NCBI RefSeq assembly: GCF_001552635.1
Contig: NZ_BCRO01000062.1
Coordinates: 1 to 64,000, forward strand
DNA length: 64,000 nt
Reading direction: 5' to 3'
DNA from: Actinomadura hibisca NBRC 15177
Lineage (GTDB): Bacteria; Actinomycetota; Actinomycetes; Streptosporangiales; Streptosporangiaceae
Shown: positions 51,657 to 60,442 of the stretch, piece by piece
Layout of the letters: every line of letters begins with the position of its first letter
How positions within the stretch are numbered: the stretch's first letter is position 1
Made by a program: the position numbers and the translations under genes
The notes under the pieces: model-generated
What the model saw: the letters and a program-made list of their open reading frames with translations, nothing else
Databases searched by the model: none
What the model was told of the DNA's origin: nothing

Positions 51657-51989
51657 CTAGTGGGCGGCCTCGTACTGCTCGATGACCGTCGCCGGAATGC
51701 GGCCGCGCTCGTTGACCTTGATGCCCTGGCGCTTGGCCCATTCCCGGATCTCGGCCGAGCGCTCGCGGTTGCCGGCCGTCCGGGTTCCGGCCTTGGCGGG
51801 CCGGGCGCCGGACTTGCGGGCCTTGCGCGCGCTGGAGACGAACGGCTCGAACTCCTTGCGGAGCTTGGCGGCGTTCTGCTTGCTCAGGTCGATCTCATAA
51901 GTGATTCCATCGAGGGAGAAGGTGACCGTCTCGTCCGCTTCTCCGCCGTCGATGTCGTCCACGAGAAGGACTTCGACCTTCTGTGCCAT
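51657..51989 (-). CDS. lsr2: Lsr2 nucleoid-associated protein
   Basis: A 110-aa xenogeneic silencer. The N-terminal dimerisation domain reads MAQKVEVLLVDDIDGGEADETV ... TYEIDLS, and the C-terminal DNA-binding domain IREWAKRQGIKVNERGRIP, with the minor-groove AT-hook-like RGR at residues 95-97. Lsr2 bridges DNA and silences AT-rich foreign genes and biosynthetic clusters in actinomycetes. It is downstream of, and 16 bp from, a second Lsr2 gene on the same strand. Confidence 0.95.
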   Translation of the reverse strand: MAQKVEVLLVDDIDGGEADETVTFSLDGITYEIDLSKQNAAKLRKEFEPFVSSARKARKSGARPAKAGTRTAGNRERSAEIREWAKRQGIKVNERGRIPATVIEQYEAAH

Positions 51990-52005
51990 GCGGGGACCTT
52001 CTTTG

Positions 52006-52365
52006 CTATGCGTCCGGCTTGGCGTCCGGATGAGCTTCGATGAACGCAGCATAGACCTCATCGGAGATCTTGCCACGTTCGGTGACTTCCACGTTCTCGG
52101 CCGCCGCCCATTCCCGGACGTCGGCGTTGGTGTAGCCCTTGAGCTTCACCGCGCTTGAGGTCTTGCGGCCCTTCCGGGCCGCCTTGACCTCGGTGGCGTG
52201 CTCGACGAACGTGGCCAGCGACTCCAGCGTCTCCAGCAGGCGCTTGTGGTTGTCGTCGCCCAGATCGATCGTGAACGTGCGCCCCAGGACGTCGAAGTCC
52301 CGTTTGGTGACGTCGCTCCCTTCGGAGCCGTCGATGTCGTCTACGCGAATGACCTTCTCGGCCAT
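52006..52365 (-). CDS. Second Lsr2-family protein (divergent paralog)
   Basis: A 119-aa Lsr2 paralog. The N-terminal VIRVDDIDGSEGSDVTKRDF ... TFTIDLG and the C-terminal ADVREWAAAENVEVTERGKIS are clearly homologous to the neighbouring Lsr2. It differs in the DNA-contact motif: RGK (97-99) instead of RGR, and it is less basic overall with an acidic-tipped tail. The tandem pair, 16 bp apart, is probably cotranscribed and could form heterodimers. Whether this copy tunes or antagonises the first is open. Confidence 0.92.
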   Translation of the reverse strand: MAEKVIRVDDIDGSEGSDVTKRDFDVLGRTFTIDLGDDNHKRLLETLESLATFVEHATEVKAARKGRKTSSAVKLKGYTNADVREWAAAENVEVTERGKISDEVYAAFIEAHPDAKPDA

Positions 52366-52592
52366 GTGTGCTGTGACTTCCTTCCCCTTGCCGACGCGGC
52401 GACCTTGACCGTAGCGGATTCGGGCCGGTCGTTGGTCCGGTGCGGCCGCACCGGGGGGTTCGGGAGACCGCCGGATGCGCTGTTGTGACCTTCTTCACCT
52501 TTTTCGGCCGGTTTTATCGGCGGCCGCCGGGACGGCCGTCGGAGGTCGCAGCAAGGGCCACGTCAAGGGGCGCGGCAAGGGATGCGCCGAAA

Positions 52593-52623
52593 GGCCCGCC
52601 GTCCCTCTCGGGATCGGCGGGCC
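52593..52623 (-). terminator. Terminator after the LPFR small gene
   Basis: GGCCCGCCG (52593-52601) pairs with CGGCGGGCC (52615-52623), with an inner CCC/GGG pair, 16 bp past the stop of the small minus-strand gene; TTT follows the stem on that strand. Between 52366 and 52592 no gene is seen; the promoter of the Lsr2 pair is expected at its left end. Confidence 0.65.
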
Positions 52624-52638
52624 ATTTCGCCGCGGGGT

Positions 52639-52761
52639 TCACCGGGCGGTGCGGCGGCGGCCGCCTCCGCCGAGCAGTCGGCCGAGGACCCGGAACGGCA
52701 GGGTGATGACGTTGACGAGGGTGGAGATGATCGCGTTCAGCGCGGAGCTGATGCGGCGCAT
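52639..52761 (-). CDS. LPFR-motif small protein
   Basis: A 40-residue peptide on the minus strand. It begins MRRISSALNAIIST, has a single hydrophobic/amphipathic helix, the central LPFR (in NVITLPFRVLGRL) and a basic tail, GGGGRRRTAR. AAAGGA precedes the ATG at 52761. It matches the actinobacterial 'LPFR motif small protein' family: short, membrane-associated-looking, function unknown. It would be missed by length-filtered gene callers. Confidence 0.8.
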   Translation of the reverse strand: MRRISSALNAIISTLVNVITLPFRVLGRLLGGGGRRRTAR

Positions 52762-53103
52762 GTCGGTCGTCCTTTCTCTGGGCGAACGACGACCGTTATT
52801 CCCTCACCAATGGCGCTAAACGGATTCTCCCGGTGCCGCGTAAGTGCGCGGGCGGAACGGGAGTTCCGGCTTTACGCGTCCGGGCGCACTTGCGAGGGGC
52901 GGGGCCGCCGTCCGGAGGGGCCCGGGTGGGGGAGGCACTTCTCCGGCCGGTCATAGATCCGATCTCTTCTCGCCTCGGAGTGCGGTCCGTGCGGGGTGTG
53001 CCGGTGCTGTACGCCTGAAAATCCCTGGTCCGCGGTTGATCGTCCCGGGTGCGTCCTGCTAGACATGGGACCCAAGTCATCCGATGTATCAAGGGAGTGC
53101 CGT
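52762..53103. promoter_or_regulatory. Intergenic region before the fucose operon
   Basis: This 342-bp region has no convincing gene. A nested hairpin is present: AAGTGCGC (52842-52849) with GCGCACTT (52884-52891), enclosing CGGAAC/GTTCCG (52853-52858 and 52863-52868). Near the operon, TAGACA at 53061-53066 may be a -10 element. CATCCGATG at 53078-53086 copies a motif repeated four times in front of lutA and gntR (see 58116-58250), placing a likely GntR operator just downstream of the predicted start site. Confidence 0.5.
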
Positions 53104-53952
53104 GTGAAGCTGCTGCGAGTGGGCGCGGCGGGCGCCGAACGTCCCGCCGTGCTGGACCAGGCCGGGCGGGTCCGCGACCTGGGCGGCGTCGTGCGGGACG
53201 TCGACGGCGCGTTCCTGGCCGGGGACGGCGTCGAGCGGGCCCGCGCGGCGCTGGCCGCCGGGGACCTGCCGGTCGTCGGGGACGGGACGCGGACCGGCCC
53301 GCCCCTCGCCCGCCCCGGGAAGATCGTGTGCGTCGGGCTGAACTACCGCGACCACGCCGCCGAGACCGGCGCGGAGATCCCGGCCGAGCCGGTGGTGTTC
53401 ATGAAGGCGCCCAACACCGTCGTCGGCCCGTACGACGAGGTGCTGGTGCCGCGCGGCGGCGTCAAGACCGACTGGGAGGTGGAGCTGGCCGTGGTCATCG
53501 GCCGCACCGCCCGCTACCTGGACGACGACGCGGCCGCGCTGGCCTGCGTCGCCGGGTACACGATCTCCAACGACGTCTCCGAGCGCGCGTTCCAGCTGGA
53601 GCGCGGCGGCCAGTGGGACAAGGGCAAGTCCTGCGAGACCTTCAACCCGCTCGGCCCGTGGCTGGTCACCGCCGACGAGGTGCCCGACCCGCAGGCGCTC
53701 GGCCTGCGCCTGTCGGTGGACGGCGTGCGCCGCCAGGACGGCCACACCCGGGACATGGTGTTCGGCGTCGCCGAGATCGTCCGCTACCTCAGCCACTTCA
53801 TGGTGCTGGAGCCCGGCGACGTCATCAACACCGGCACCCCGGCGGGCGTCGCGCTCGGCCTGCCCGATACGCCCTACCTGCGCGGCGGCGAGGTCATGGA
53901 ACTGGAGATCGACGGCCTGGGCGCCCAGCGGCAGACCGTGGGCCGGGCATGA
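53104..53952 (+). CDS. FAH-family hydrolase, likely 2,4-diketo-3-deoxy-L-fuconate hydrolase
   Basis: A 282-aa fumarylacetoacetate-hydrolase-fold enzyme. Markers are [17 protein letters not shown], the metal-binding [12 protein letters not shown] (paired Glu) and [17 protein letters not shown], then [14 protein letters not shown]-like and [11 protein letters not shown]. It is the short FAH type, unlike FahA at 7.2 kb. In the non-phosphorylative L-fucose route a hydrolase of this family cleaves 2,4-diketo-3-deoxy-L-fuconate to pyruvate and L-lactate; context supports that, while a 2-keto-3-deoxy-acid hydrolase or isomerase is the alternative. Start GTG 53104 with AAGGGAG upstream. First gene of the operon. 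Confidence 0.85.
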   Translation: MKLLRVGAAGAERPAVLDQAGRVRDLGGVVRDVDGAFLAGDGVERARAALAAGDLPVVGDGTRTGPPLARPGKIVCVGLNYRDHAAETGAEIPAEPVVFMKAPNTVVGPYDEVLVPRGGVKTDWEVELAVVIGRTARYLDDDAAALACVAGYTISNDVSERAFQLERGGQWDKGKSCETFNPLGPWLVTADEVPDPQALGLRLSVDGVRRQDGHTRDMVFGVAEIVRYLSHFMVLEPGDVINTGTPAGVALGLPDTPYLRGGEVMELEIDGLGAQRQTVGRA

Positions 53953-55274
53953 CGGGCGCGCCGGTCATGACGGGCGTCCCGGTCATCACCCGGCTGGACA
54001 CCCGCGACGTGCGCTTCCCCACCTCGCGCGAGCTGGACGGCTCGGACGCCATGAACCCCGACCCCGACTACTCGGCGGCGTACGTGGTGATCCGCACCGA
54101 CGATCCCGGCGGGCACCAGGGCCACGGCTTCGCCTTCACCATCGGCCGCGGCAACGACGTCCAGACCGCCGCGATCCGCGCGCTGGCCCCCTACCTGGAG
54201 GGCCGCCCCCTGGACGCGGTGCTGGACGACCTCGGCGGCTTCTGGCGCACGCTGGTGCACGACTCGCAGCTGCGCTGGCTCGGCCCCGAGAAGGGCGTGG
54301 TGCACATGGCGGTCGCCGCCGTGGTCAACGCGCTGTGGGACCTGAAGGCCAAGCGCGCCGGGCTGCCGCTGTGGCGGCTGCTGGCGGGCCTCACCCCCGA
54401 GCAGCTGGTCGACCTGGTCGACTTCCGCTACCTCAGCGACGCCCTCACCCGCGAGGAGGCGCTGGAGATCCTGCGCCGCGCCGAGCCCGGCCGCGCCGCG
54501 CGGATCGCCGAGCTGGAGGCCGACGGCTACCCCGCCTACACCACCACGCCCGGCTGGCTCGGCTACGACGACGCCAAGCTGGCCCGGCTGTGCCGCGAGG
54601 CGGTCGCCGACGGCTTCGCGCAGATCAAGCTGAAGGTCGGCGCGGACCTCGCCGACGACGTGCGGCGGATGCGCGTCGCCCGCGAGGCGTGCGGCCCGGA
54701 CGTCCGGATCGCGGTGGACGCCAACCAGCGGTGGGACGTGGCCGACGCGATCGCCTGGGTGCGCGAGCTGGCCCCGTTCGACCCCTGGTGGGTGGAGGAG
54801 CCGACCAGCCCCGACGACGTGCTCGGGCACGCCGCCATCGCGCGCGGCATCGCGCCGGTCAAGGTCGCCACCGGCGAGCACGTGCAGAACCGCGTCGTGT
54901 TCAAGCAGCTCCTCCAGGCCGGCGCGCTCGGCTACCTCCAGATCGACGCCGCGCGCGTGGCGGGCGTCAACGAGAACGTCGCGATCCTGCTGCTGGCCGC
55001 CAAGTTCGGCGTGCCGGTCTGCCCGCACGCGGGCGGCGTCGGGCTGTGCGAGCTGGTGCAGCACCTGTCGATGTTCGACTACGCCGCGGTCAGCGCCCGC
55101 CTGGACGACCGCGTCATCGAGTACGTGGACCACCTGCACGAGCACTTCGCCGACCCGGTCGTGATCCGCGACGGCCGCTACCGCGCGCCGACCGCGCCCG
55201 GCTTCGGCGCGACGATGTTGCCCGCCTCGCTGGAGGCGTACGCCTACCCGGAGGGAAGTGCCTGGAATGAGTGA
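53949..55274 (+). CDS. L-fuconate dehydratase (enolase superfamily)
   Basis: A 441-aa mandelate-racemase-like dehydratase. The N-terminal cap carries [23 protein letters not shown], typical of fuconate dehydratases. The barrel has the KxK pair in QIKLKVG (Lys227, Lys229), a metal Asp257 in AVDANQRW, the VEEPTSPDD and ATGEHVQNR strands, and catalytic His360 in [10 protein letters not shown]. It converts L-fuconate to 2-keto-3-deoxy-L-fuconate. It begins at ATG overlapping the FAH stop (ATGA); a second in-frame ATG lies at 53967. Confidence 0.92.
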   Translation: MTGAPVMTGVPVITRLDTRDVRFPTSRELDGSDAMNPDPDYSAAYVVIRTDDPGGHQGHGFAFTIGRGNDVQTAAIRALAPYLEGRPLDAVLDDLGGFWRTLVHDSQLRWLGPEKGVVHMAVAAVVNALWDLKAKRAGLPLWRLLAGLTPEQLVDLVDFRYLSDALTREEALEILRRAEPGRAARIAELEADGYPAYTTTPGWLGYDDAKLARLCREAVADGFAQIKLKVGADLADDVRRMRVAREACGPDVRIAVDANQRWDVADAIAWVRELAPFDPWWVEEPTSPDDVLGHAAIARGIAPVKVATGEHVQNRVVFKQLLQAGALGYLQIDAARVAGVNENVAILLLAAKFGVPVCPHAGGVGLCELVQHLSMFDYAAVSARLDDRVIEYVDHLHEHFADPVVIRDGRYRAPTAPGFGATMLPASLEAYAYPEGSAWNE

Positions 55275-56019
55275 CCTCACCGGGCTGTCGGCGCTGGTGA
55301 CCGGCGGCGCGTCCGGCATCGGGCTGGCCACCGCCGAACTGCTGGCCGCGCGCGGCGCCCGCGTCGCCTGCCTAGACCTCGCGCCGGACGGCCTGCCCGC
55401 CCCGCTGCTGGGCGTCGCCGCCGACGTCACCGACGACGCGTCGGTGCGGGCGGCGGTGGCGCGGGCCGCCGGGGAGTTCGGCGGGCTGGACGTGCTGGTC
55501 AACAACGCCGGGATCGGCGCGCAGGGCACCGTCGAGGACAACGGCGACGCCGAGTGGCACCGCGTCCTCGACGTCAACGTGCTGGGCATCGTGCGCGCCA
55601 GCCGCGCCGCGCTGCCGCACCTGCGCGGCTCGGCGCACGCCGCGATCGTCAACACCTGCTCGATCGCGGCGTGGGCGGGACTGCCGCGGCGCGCGCTGTA
55701 CAGCGCGTCCAAGGGCGCGGTGCAGGCGCTGACGCTGGCGATGGCCGCCGACCACGTCCGCGAGGGCGTGCGCGTCAACTGCGTCAACCCCGGCACCGCC
55801 GACACGCCCTGGGTCGGCCGCCTGCTGGACGCCGCCGCCGATCCCGAGGCCGAACGCGCCGCGCTGCGCGCCCGCCAGCCGTTGGGCCGCCTGGTGAGCG
55901 CCGCCGAGGTCGCGGCCGCGATCGCCTACCTGGCCTCGCCCGCCGCGGCCTCGACGACCGGTACCGTCCTCGCGGTGGACGGCGGCATGCACGGGCTGCG
56001 GCTGCGGCAGGAGGGCTGA
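55267..56019 (+). CDS. SDR, probable 2-keto-3-deoxy-L-fuconate dehydrogenase
   Basis: A 250-aa classical SDR with [19 protein letters not shown], catalytic NTCSIAAW Ser, YSASK and [13 protein letters not shown]. In known L-fucose clusters the equivalent SDR oxidises 2-keto-3-deoxy-L-fuconate with NAD+ to the 2,4-diketo acid. The sequence alone cannot exclude an L-fucose dehydrogenase role. The ATG at 55267 follows GGAGGGAAG and overlaps the dehydratase end by 8 bp. Confidence 0.87.
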   Translation: MSDLTGLSALVTGGASGIGLATAELLAARGARVACLDLAPDGLPAPLLGVAADVTDDASVRAAVARAAGEFGGLDVLVNNAGIGAQGTVEDNGDAEWHRVLDVNVLGIVRASRAALPHLRGSAHAAIVNTCSIAAWAGLPRRALYSASKGAVQALTLAMAADHVREGVRVNCVNPGTADTPWVGRLLDAAADPEAERAALRARQPLGRLVSAAEVAAAIAYLASPAAASTTGTVLAVDGGMHGLRLRQEG

Positions 56020-56022
56020 GAC

Positions 56023-56334
56023 ATGGACCGGATCGCACTGCGCACCCGCCTCAGGCCGGGCAGGGAGGCCGACTACGACCGCGTCCACGCGACGATCCCC
56101 GACGACCTGGACGCCGCGCTGCGCGAGGCGGGCGTCCACTCCTGGCGCATCTGGCGCGACGGCCGCGACCTGTTCCACGTGGTGGAGGTCGAGGACTACC
56201 AACGGATGCGCGACCACCTGCGCGACCACCCGGCGAACGTGCCGTGGCAGGCGGCGATGGCCGAGCTGCTGGAGGTCGAGGACGACTACTCCGGCGGCGA
56301 CACCGGCGTCCCGCTCGTGTGGGAGCTGCCGTGA
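56023..56334 (+). CDS. L-rhamnose/L-fucose mutarotase-family protein
   Basis: A 103-aa RhaM/FucU-fold ferredoxin-like protein: RTRLRPGREADYDRVHATIP, HSWRIWRDGRDLFHVVEVED, and a C-terminal VWELP. It interconverts sugar anomers, supplying the beta anomer to the dehydrogenase. The small size and the conserved His, Trp and Tyr pattern are typical. It lies 3 bp after the SDR and overlaps the aldo/keto reductase by 4 bp. Confidence 0.88.
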   Translation: MDRIALRTRLRPGREADYDRVHATIPDDLDAALREAGVHSWRIWRDGRDLFHVVEVEDYQRMRDHLRDHPANVPWQAAMAELLEVEDDYSGGDTGVPLVWELP

Positions 56335-57302
56335 GCGGCCCCGCCCGGCTCGACTACGGCGCGCTGGGGTTCGGCGCGGCGGCCATCGGCAACCTGTACA
56401 CGGCGGTGTCGGACCAGGACGCCGCCGAGGCGGTGCACGCCGCCCGCGAGGCGGGCGTCCGCTACTTCGACACCGCCCCGCACTACGGGCTGGGCCTGTC
56501 GGAACGGCGGCTGGGCGCGGCGCTGCGCGACTGCCCGCGCGACTCCTACGTGCTGTCCACCAAGGTCGGCCGGGTGCTGGTGCCGTCCGATGCGGGCGGC
56601 CGCGACGAGGGCTTCGACGTGCCCGCCACGCACCGCCGCGTGATCGACTACTCGGCGGACGGGGTGCGGCGCTCGCTGGCCGACAGCCTGGAGCGGCTCG
56701 GCCTGGACCGGGTGGACCTGGTGCTGATCCACGACCCCGAGGAGGGGCCGGAGGCCGCCGCCGACCAGGCGTACCCGGCGCTGCGCGAGCTGCGCGACCA
56801 GGGCGTCATCGGGGCGATCGGAGCCGGGTCCAAGTCCTGGGAGGTGCTCGCCGACCTGGTGCGCCGCACCGAGCTGGACATGGTCATGCCGGCCGGGCGC
56901 TACACGCTGCTGGAGCAGCCCGCGCTCGCCGGACTCTTCCCGCTGTGCGCCGAGCGCGGCACCGAGGTGATCGCCGCCGGGGTCTTCAACAGCGGGCTGC
57001 TCGCGACCGACGAGCCCGCCGCCGACGCGTTCTACGACTACGAGGCCGCGCCGCCGGAGCTGGTGGAGCGGGCGCGGCGGACCGCGGCCGTCGCGCGGCG
57101 GCACGGGGTGACGCTGCCGCAGGCGGCGCTGGCGTTCCCCGCGACGCACCCGGTGGTGGCGGGGATCGTCGTGGGGGCGCGGACGGCCGCCGAGGTCCGG
57201 CGCAACGCCGAGCTGATGGCGCGCCCGGTGCCCGGCGCGTTGTGGGCGGAACTGGCCGCCGAGGGCCTGCTGGGCCCCGAGGTGCCGCTGCCCGGCGAGT
57301 GA
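56331..57302 (+). CDS. Aldo/keto reductase, probable L-fucose (D-threo-aldose) 1-dehydrogenase
   Basis: A 323-aa AKR. The tetrad is visible: Asp in YFDTAPHYG, the Tyr in the same motif, Lys in STKVGRV, and His in VLIHDPEEG. The barrel end GIVVGARTAAEVRRNAELM binds the cofactor. It belongs to the D-threo-aldose 1-dehydrogenase class, which oxidises L-fucose to L-fucono-lactone. Start GTG overlaps the mutarotase stop (GTGA). A dedicated fuconolactonase and a fucose transporter are not in this window, so they may lie elsewhere or the lactone may open spontaneously. Confidence 0.88.
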   Translation: MSGPARLDYGALGFGAAAIGNLYTAVSDQDAAEAVHAAREAGVRYFDTAPHYGLGLSERRLGAALRDCPRDSYVLSTKVGRVLVPSDAGGRDEGFDVPATHRRVIDYSADGVRRSLADSLERLGLDRVDLVLIHDPEEGPEAAADQAYPALRELRDQGVIGAIGAGSKSWEVLADLVRRTELDMVMPAGRYTLLEQPALAGLFPLCAERGTEVIAAGVFNSGLLATDEPAADAFYDYEAAPPELVERARRTAAVARRHGVTLPQAALAFPATHPVVAGIVVGARTAAEVRRNAELMARPVPGALWAELAAEGLLGPEVPLPGE

Positions 57303-57309
57303 CACGCGA

Positions 57310-57344
57310 AAGCGCGGCGGTGCCCTCCCGGCGCCGCCGCGCTT
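57310..57344. terminator. Bidirectional terminator between fucose operon and gntR
   Basis: AAGCGCGGCGG (57310-57320) pairs with CCGCCGCGCTT (57334-57344), and GCC/GGC extends the stem inward to a CTCCC loop. It lies between the convergent operon end and the GntR gene. Confidence 0.75.
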
Positions 57345-57348
57345 CCCC

Positions 57349-57384
57349 GTCCGGTCACAGGTCCGGTCACAGGTCCGGCTACAA
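57349..57384. repeat. Three tandem 12-bp repeats
   Basis: GTCCGGTCACAG occurs at 57349 and 57361, with a degenerate third copy (GTCCGGCTACAA) at 57373, at the very end of the GntR gene and into the gap. It looks like local slippage. Confidence 0.6.
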
Positions 57385-58050
57385 CGCCCGCTTGAGCCAT
57401 TCCTCGACGCCCGCCACGTGCACGGTCGCCCAGGCGTGGGCGACGTCCGGGCGGCGGCTCGCGATGGCCTCGTAGATGGCGCGGTGCTGGGTGTGGGTGG
57501 CCTCCACGGCGCTCTCCTGCGTCAGGCCGCGCCAGACGCGGGCGCGCTTGGTCGGCCCGGACAGGCTGTCCAGCAGCGAGCACAACACCGGGTTGCCCGA
57601 GCCCGCCGCGATGCGGCCGTGGAACCGGAGGTCGTTGGCCACCAGGTCGTCGATCGTCGGCTCGGCGGCCAGCGCCTCCAGGATCTCGCGCAGCTCGGCG
57701 ATGTCGCCGTCGGTCATGCGCTCGGCGGCCAGCGCGGTCGCGGCGGGCTCCAGGATGCGGCGCACCTGGAGGAAGTGCAGCACCGAGTCGTCGCTGTGGA
57801 ACTCGGCCACGAACGAGACCGCGTCCAGCAGCAGGCCCGGCTCCAGGCTGGTGACGTAGGTGCCGTCGCCCTGCCGCACGTCCAGCACGTTGATCAGGGC
57901 GAGCGCCTTGACCGCCTCGCGCATCGAGCTGCGCGACAGGCCGAGCCGCCCGGCGAGGTCGGCCTCGCGCGGCAGCCGGTCGCCGGGCCGCAGCTCACCG
58001 GAGACGATCATCTGCTTGATCTTGCTGATCGCCTCGTCGGTGACGGCCAT
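57379..58050 (-). CDS. GntR-family regulator, FadR/FCD type
   Basis: A 223-aa repressor-type protein. The N-terminal winged HTH (ISKIKQMIVSGELRPGDRLP ... LGLSRSSMREAVKALALI) and the all-helical FCD domain with its metal-binding pattern, VRRILEPAATALAA ... ANDLRFHGRIAAGSGN ... HRAIYEAI, are clear. FCD regulators typically sense organic acids such as L-lactate or sugar acids. It lies between the fucose operon and lutABC, divergent from lutA, and is the obvious candidate to control both. Confidence 0.9.
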   Translation of the reverse strand: MAVTDEAISKIKQMIVSGELRPGDRLPREADLAGRLGLSRSSMREAVKALALINVLDVRQGDGTYVTSLEPGLLLDAVSFVAEFHSDDSVLHFLQVRRILEPAATALAAERMTDGDIAELREILEALAAEPTIDDLVANDLRFHGRIAAGSGNPVLCSLLDSLSGPTKRARVWRGLTQESAVEATHTQHRAIYEAIASRRPDVAHAWATVHVAGVEEWLKRAL

Positions 58051-58115
58051 GGCGCGGCTCCTTGTCGTCGGTGGGGACCAGCATCGTCGCAGAATGGCGG
58101 TGGGGTCAAATCAAA

Positions 58116-58250
58116 CATCGGATCAATCGACCCGACTTTCCGAGAGGACCAGGAGTTTTCGCAGGATCTATCCATCTCTATGGCAGATTGATCGGATGAA
58201 AGGTTGACAGCGGGCCGCGGGAACGATCGGATGGGGCCCGTCATCCGATC
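58116..58250. promoter_or_regulatory. Repeated ATCGGAT operator motifs before gntR/lutA
   Basis: Four copies of one motif lie in the 221-bp divergent gap: CATCGGATCAATCG (58116-58129), its near-perfect inverted copy AGATTGATCGGATG (58185-58198), and the pair GATCGGATG (58225-58233) / CATCCGATC (58242-58250). The first and second match at 12 of 14 positions after inversion. A related copy, CATCCGATG, precedes the fucose operon at 53078. This is what a FadR-type regulator with several binding sites would need. Confidence 0.6.
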
Positions 58251-58271
58251 CTCGAGACGGCGGAGTGATCC

Positions 58272-58979
58272 GTGCGCATCGCGCTGTTCCTGACCTGCGT
58301 CAACGACACCATGTTCCCCGGCACCGGCAAGGCCGTGGTGAAGCTGCTGCGCAGGCTCGGCCACACCGTGGTCTTCCCCGAGGAGCAGACGTGCTGCGGG
58401 CAGATGCACCTCAACAGCGGCTACCGGCGCGAGTGCGAGCCGCTGGTGCGGTCGTTCGCCGCGACCTTCGCCGGCTTCGACGCGGTGGTCGTCCCCTCCG
58501 CCTCCTGCGCGGGCATGATCCGGGAACTGCACCCGGAGGTGGTGCCGGGCCTGGCCGCGCCGCCGGTGCACGAGCTGACCGAGCTGCTGGTGGACGTCCT
58601 GGGCGTGGAGGACGTCGGCGCCTACTTCCCGCACACCGTCACCTACCACCCGACCTGCCACTCGTTGCGGATGCTGGGCCTGGGCGACCGGCCGACGCGG
58701 CTGCTGCGGGCGGTGCGCGGCCTGGAACTGCTGGAGCTGCCGGGCGCGGAGGAGTGTTGCGGGTTCGGCGGCACGTTCGCGATGAAGAACGCGGGCGTCT
58801 CGGCCGCGATGGGCGCGGACAAGGCCGCCAACGTGCGGCGGACGGGCGCGGCGGTGCTGGCGGCCGCCGACAACTCGTGCCTGGTGCACCTGGGCGGCGG
58901 CCTGTCGCGCGACGGCGCGCCCGTGCGGGTGATGCACCTGGCGGAGATCCTGGCGAGCACCGAGGAGGACCCGGCGTGA
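58272..58979 (+). CDS. lutA: L-lactate utilisation Fe-S protein LutA
   Basis: A 235-aa CCG-domain protein. The two cysteine-rich boxes are EEQTCCGQMHLNSGY ... SASCAGM and YHPTCHS ... EECCGFGGTFAMKN, binding a 4Fe-4S-type cluster. In the LutABC complex it acts with LutB and LutC in oxidation of L-lactate to pyruvate, feeding electrons to the respiratory chain. Start GTG at 58272, seven bases after GGAG. First gene of lutABC; its stop overlaps lutB (GTGA). Confidence 0.92.
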   Translation: MRIALFLTCVNDTMFPGTGKAVVKLLRRLGHTVVFPEEQTCCGQMHLNSGYRRECEPLVRSFAATFAGFDAVVVPSASCAGMIRELHPEVVPGLAAPPVHELTELLVDVLGVEDVGAYFPHTVTYHPTCHSLRMLGLGDRPTRLLRAVRGLELLELPGAEECCGFGGTFAMKNAGVSAAMGADKAANVRRTGAAVLAAADNSCLVHLGGGLSRDGAPVRVMHLAEILASTEEDPA

Positions 58980-60442
58980 GCGGCGAACGCACCGACGTCG
59001 TGTGGCTGGGCAGTCCGGCCTTCCCGAAGGCGGCCGAGAAGGCCCTGGCCGACGACCGGCTGCGGGGCAACCTGCGCAACGCGACCACCACCATCCGGGG
59101 CAAGCGCGCCAGGGTCGTGGGGGAGCGGCCCGACTGGGCCGAGCTGCGCGACGCCGGGGCCGCGATCAAGGACGCCACGCTGGCGGACCTGGCCGGTCAC
59201 CTGGAACGCCTGGAGGCCGAGGTGACGGCGGCGGGCGGCACGGTGCACTGGGCGCGCGACGCCGCCGAGGCCAACCGGATCGTGACCGGCCTGGTGAAGG
59301 CCACGGGCGAGACCGAGGTCGTCAAGGTCAAGTCGATGGCGACCCAGGAGATCGGCCTGAACGAGGCCCTCGCCGCCGAGGGCGTCACCGCCCACGAGAC
59401 CGACCTCGCCGAACTGATCGTCCAGCTCGCCGACGACCGGCCCTCGCACATCCTGGTCCCGGCCATCCACCGCAACCGCGCCGAGATCCGCGAGCTGTTC
59501 GCGCGGCAGGTGCCGGGCGCGCCCGCCGACCTGACCGACGACCCCGCCGCGCTGGCCGAGGTCGCCCGCCGCTACCTGCGCGAACGGTTCCTGGCCGCCA
59601 GGGTCGCGATCTCCGGCGCGAACTTCATGGTCGCCGAGACCGGCACCCTGGTCGTGCTGGAGTCGGAGGGCAACGGCCGCATGTGCCTGACGCTGCCCGA
59701 GACGCTGATCTCGGTGGTGGGCATCGAGAAGACGATCCCCACCTGGCGCGACCTGGAGGTCTTCCTCCAGCTCCTGCCGCGCTCCTCCACGGGCGAGCGC
59801 ATGAACCCCTACACCACCGTCTGGACGGGCGTGACCCCCGGCGACGGCCCGCAGGACTTCCACCTCGTCCTGCTGGACAACGGCCGCACCGAGGCGCTCG
59901 CGGACGAGATCGGCCGCTCGGCCCTGCGCTGCATCCGCTGCTCGGCGTGCCTGAACGTGTGCCCGGTCTACGAGCGCACCGGCGGCCACGCCTACGGCTC
60001 GGTGTACCCGGGCCCGATCGGCGCGATCCTGACGCCGCAACTGCGCCCGGACGAGGAGGTGTCGGCCAGCCTGCCGTTCGCCTCCAGCCTGTGCGGAGCG
60101 TGCTACGAGGTCTGCCCGGTGAAGATCGACATTCCCAGGGCCCTGATCCACCTGCGCGAGAAGGCGGTGGACGCCAAACGGGGCCACCCGAGCGCCGAAC
60201 GCGCCGCGATGAAACTGGCGGCCTGGACCCTGGGCAACCCCCGCCGCCTGTCGGCCGCCCAGAACGTGGCGTCCCTGACCGCCCGCCTGCCCCTGGGCCG
60301 CCCGTCCCGAACGTGGCCGGGCCGCCGCCGGATCAAGCGCCTGCCGGGCCCCGGCCGCGCCTGGTCGCGCACCCGCGACGTCCCGTCCCCGCCCCCGCAG
60401 AGCTTCCGCCGCTGGTGGCGCGAAGAGGGAGAAGAACAGTGA
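58976..60442 (+). CDS. lutB: L-lactate utilisation Fe-S protein LutB
   Basis: A 488-aa protein with an N-terminal LUD domain (VKVKSMATQEIGLNEAL, GTLVVLESEGNGRMC) and two 4Fe-4S motifs: CIRCSACLNVCPVY and CGACYEVCPVKID. A basic, Pro/Arg-rich C-terminal tail follows. It is the iron-sulfur electron-transfer component of LutABC. GTG start at 58976 overlapping lutA; its stop overlaps the lutC GTG. Confidence 0.93.
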   Translation: MSGERTDVVWLGSPAFPKAAEKALADDRLRGNLRNATTTIRGKRARVVGERPDWAELRDAGAAIKDATLADLAGHLERLEAEVTAAGGTVHWARDAAEANRIVTGLVKATGETEVVKVKSMATQEIGLNEALAAEGVTAHETDLAELIVQLADDRPSHILVPAIHRNRAEIRELFARQVPGAPADLTDDPAALAEVARRYLRERFLAARVAISGANFMVAETGTLVVLESEGNGRMCLTLPETLISVVGIEKTIPTWRDLEVFLQLLPRSSTGERMNPYTTVWTGVTPGDGPQDFHLVLLDNGRTEALADEIGRSALRCIRCSACLNVCPVYERTGGHAYGSVYPGPIGAILTPQLRPDEEVSASLPFASSLCGACYEVCPVKIDIPRALIHLREKAVDAKRGHPSAERAAMKLAAWTLGNPRRLSAAQNVASLTARLPLGRPSRTWPGRRRIKRLPGPGRAWSRTRDVPSPPPQSFRRWWREEGEEQ

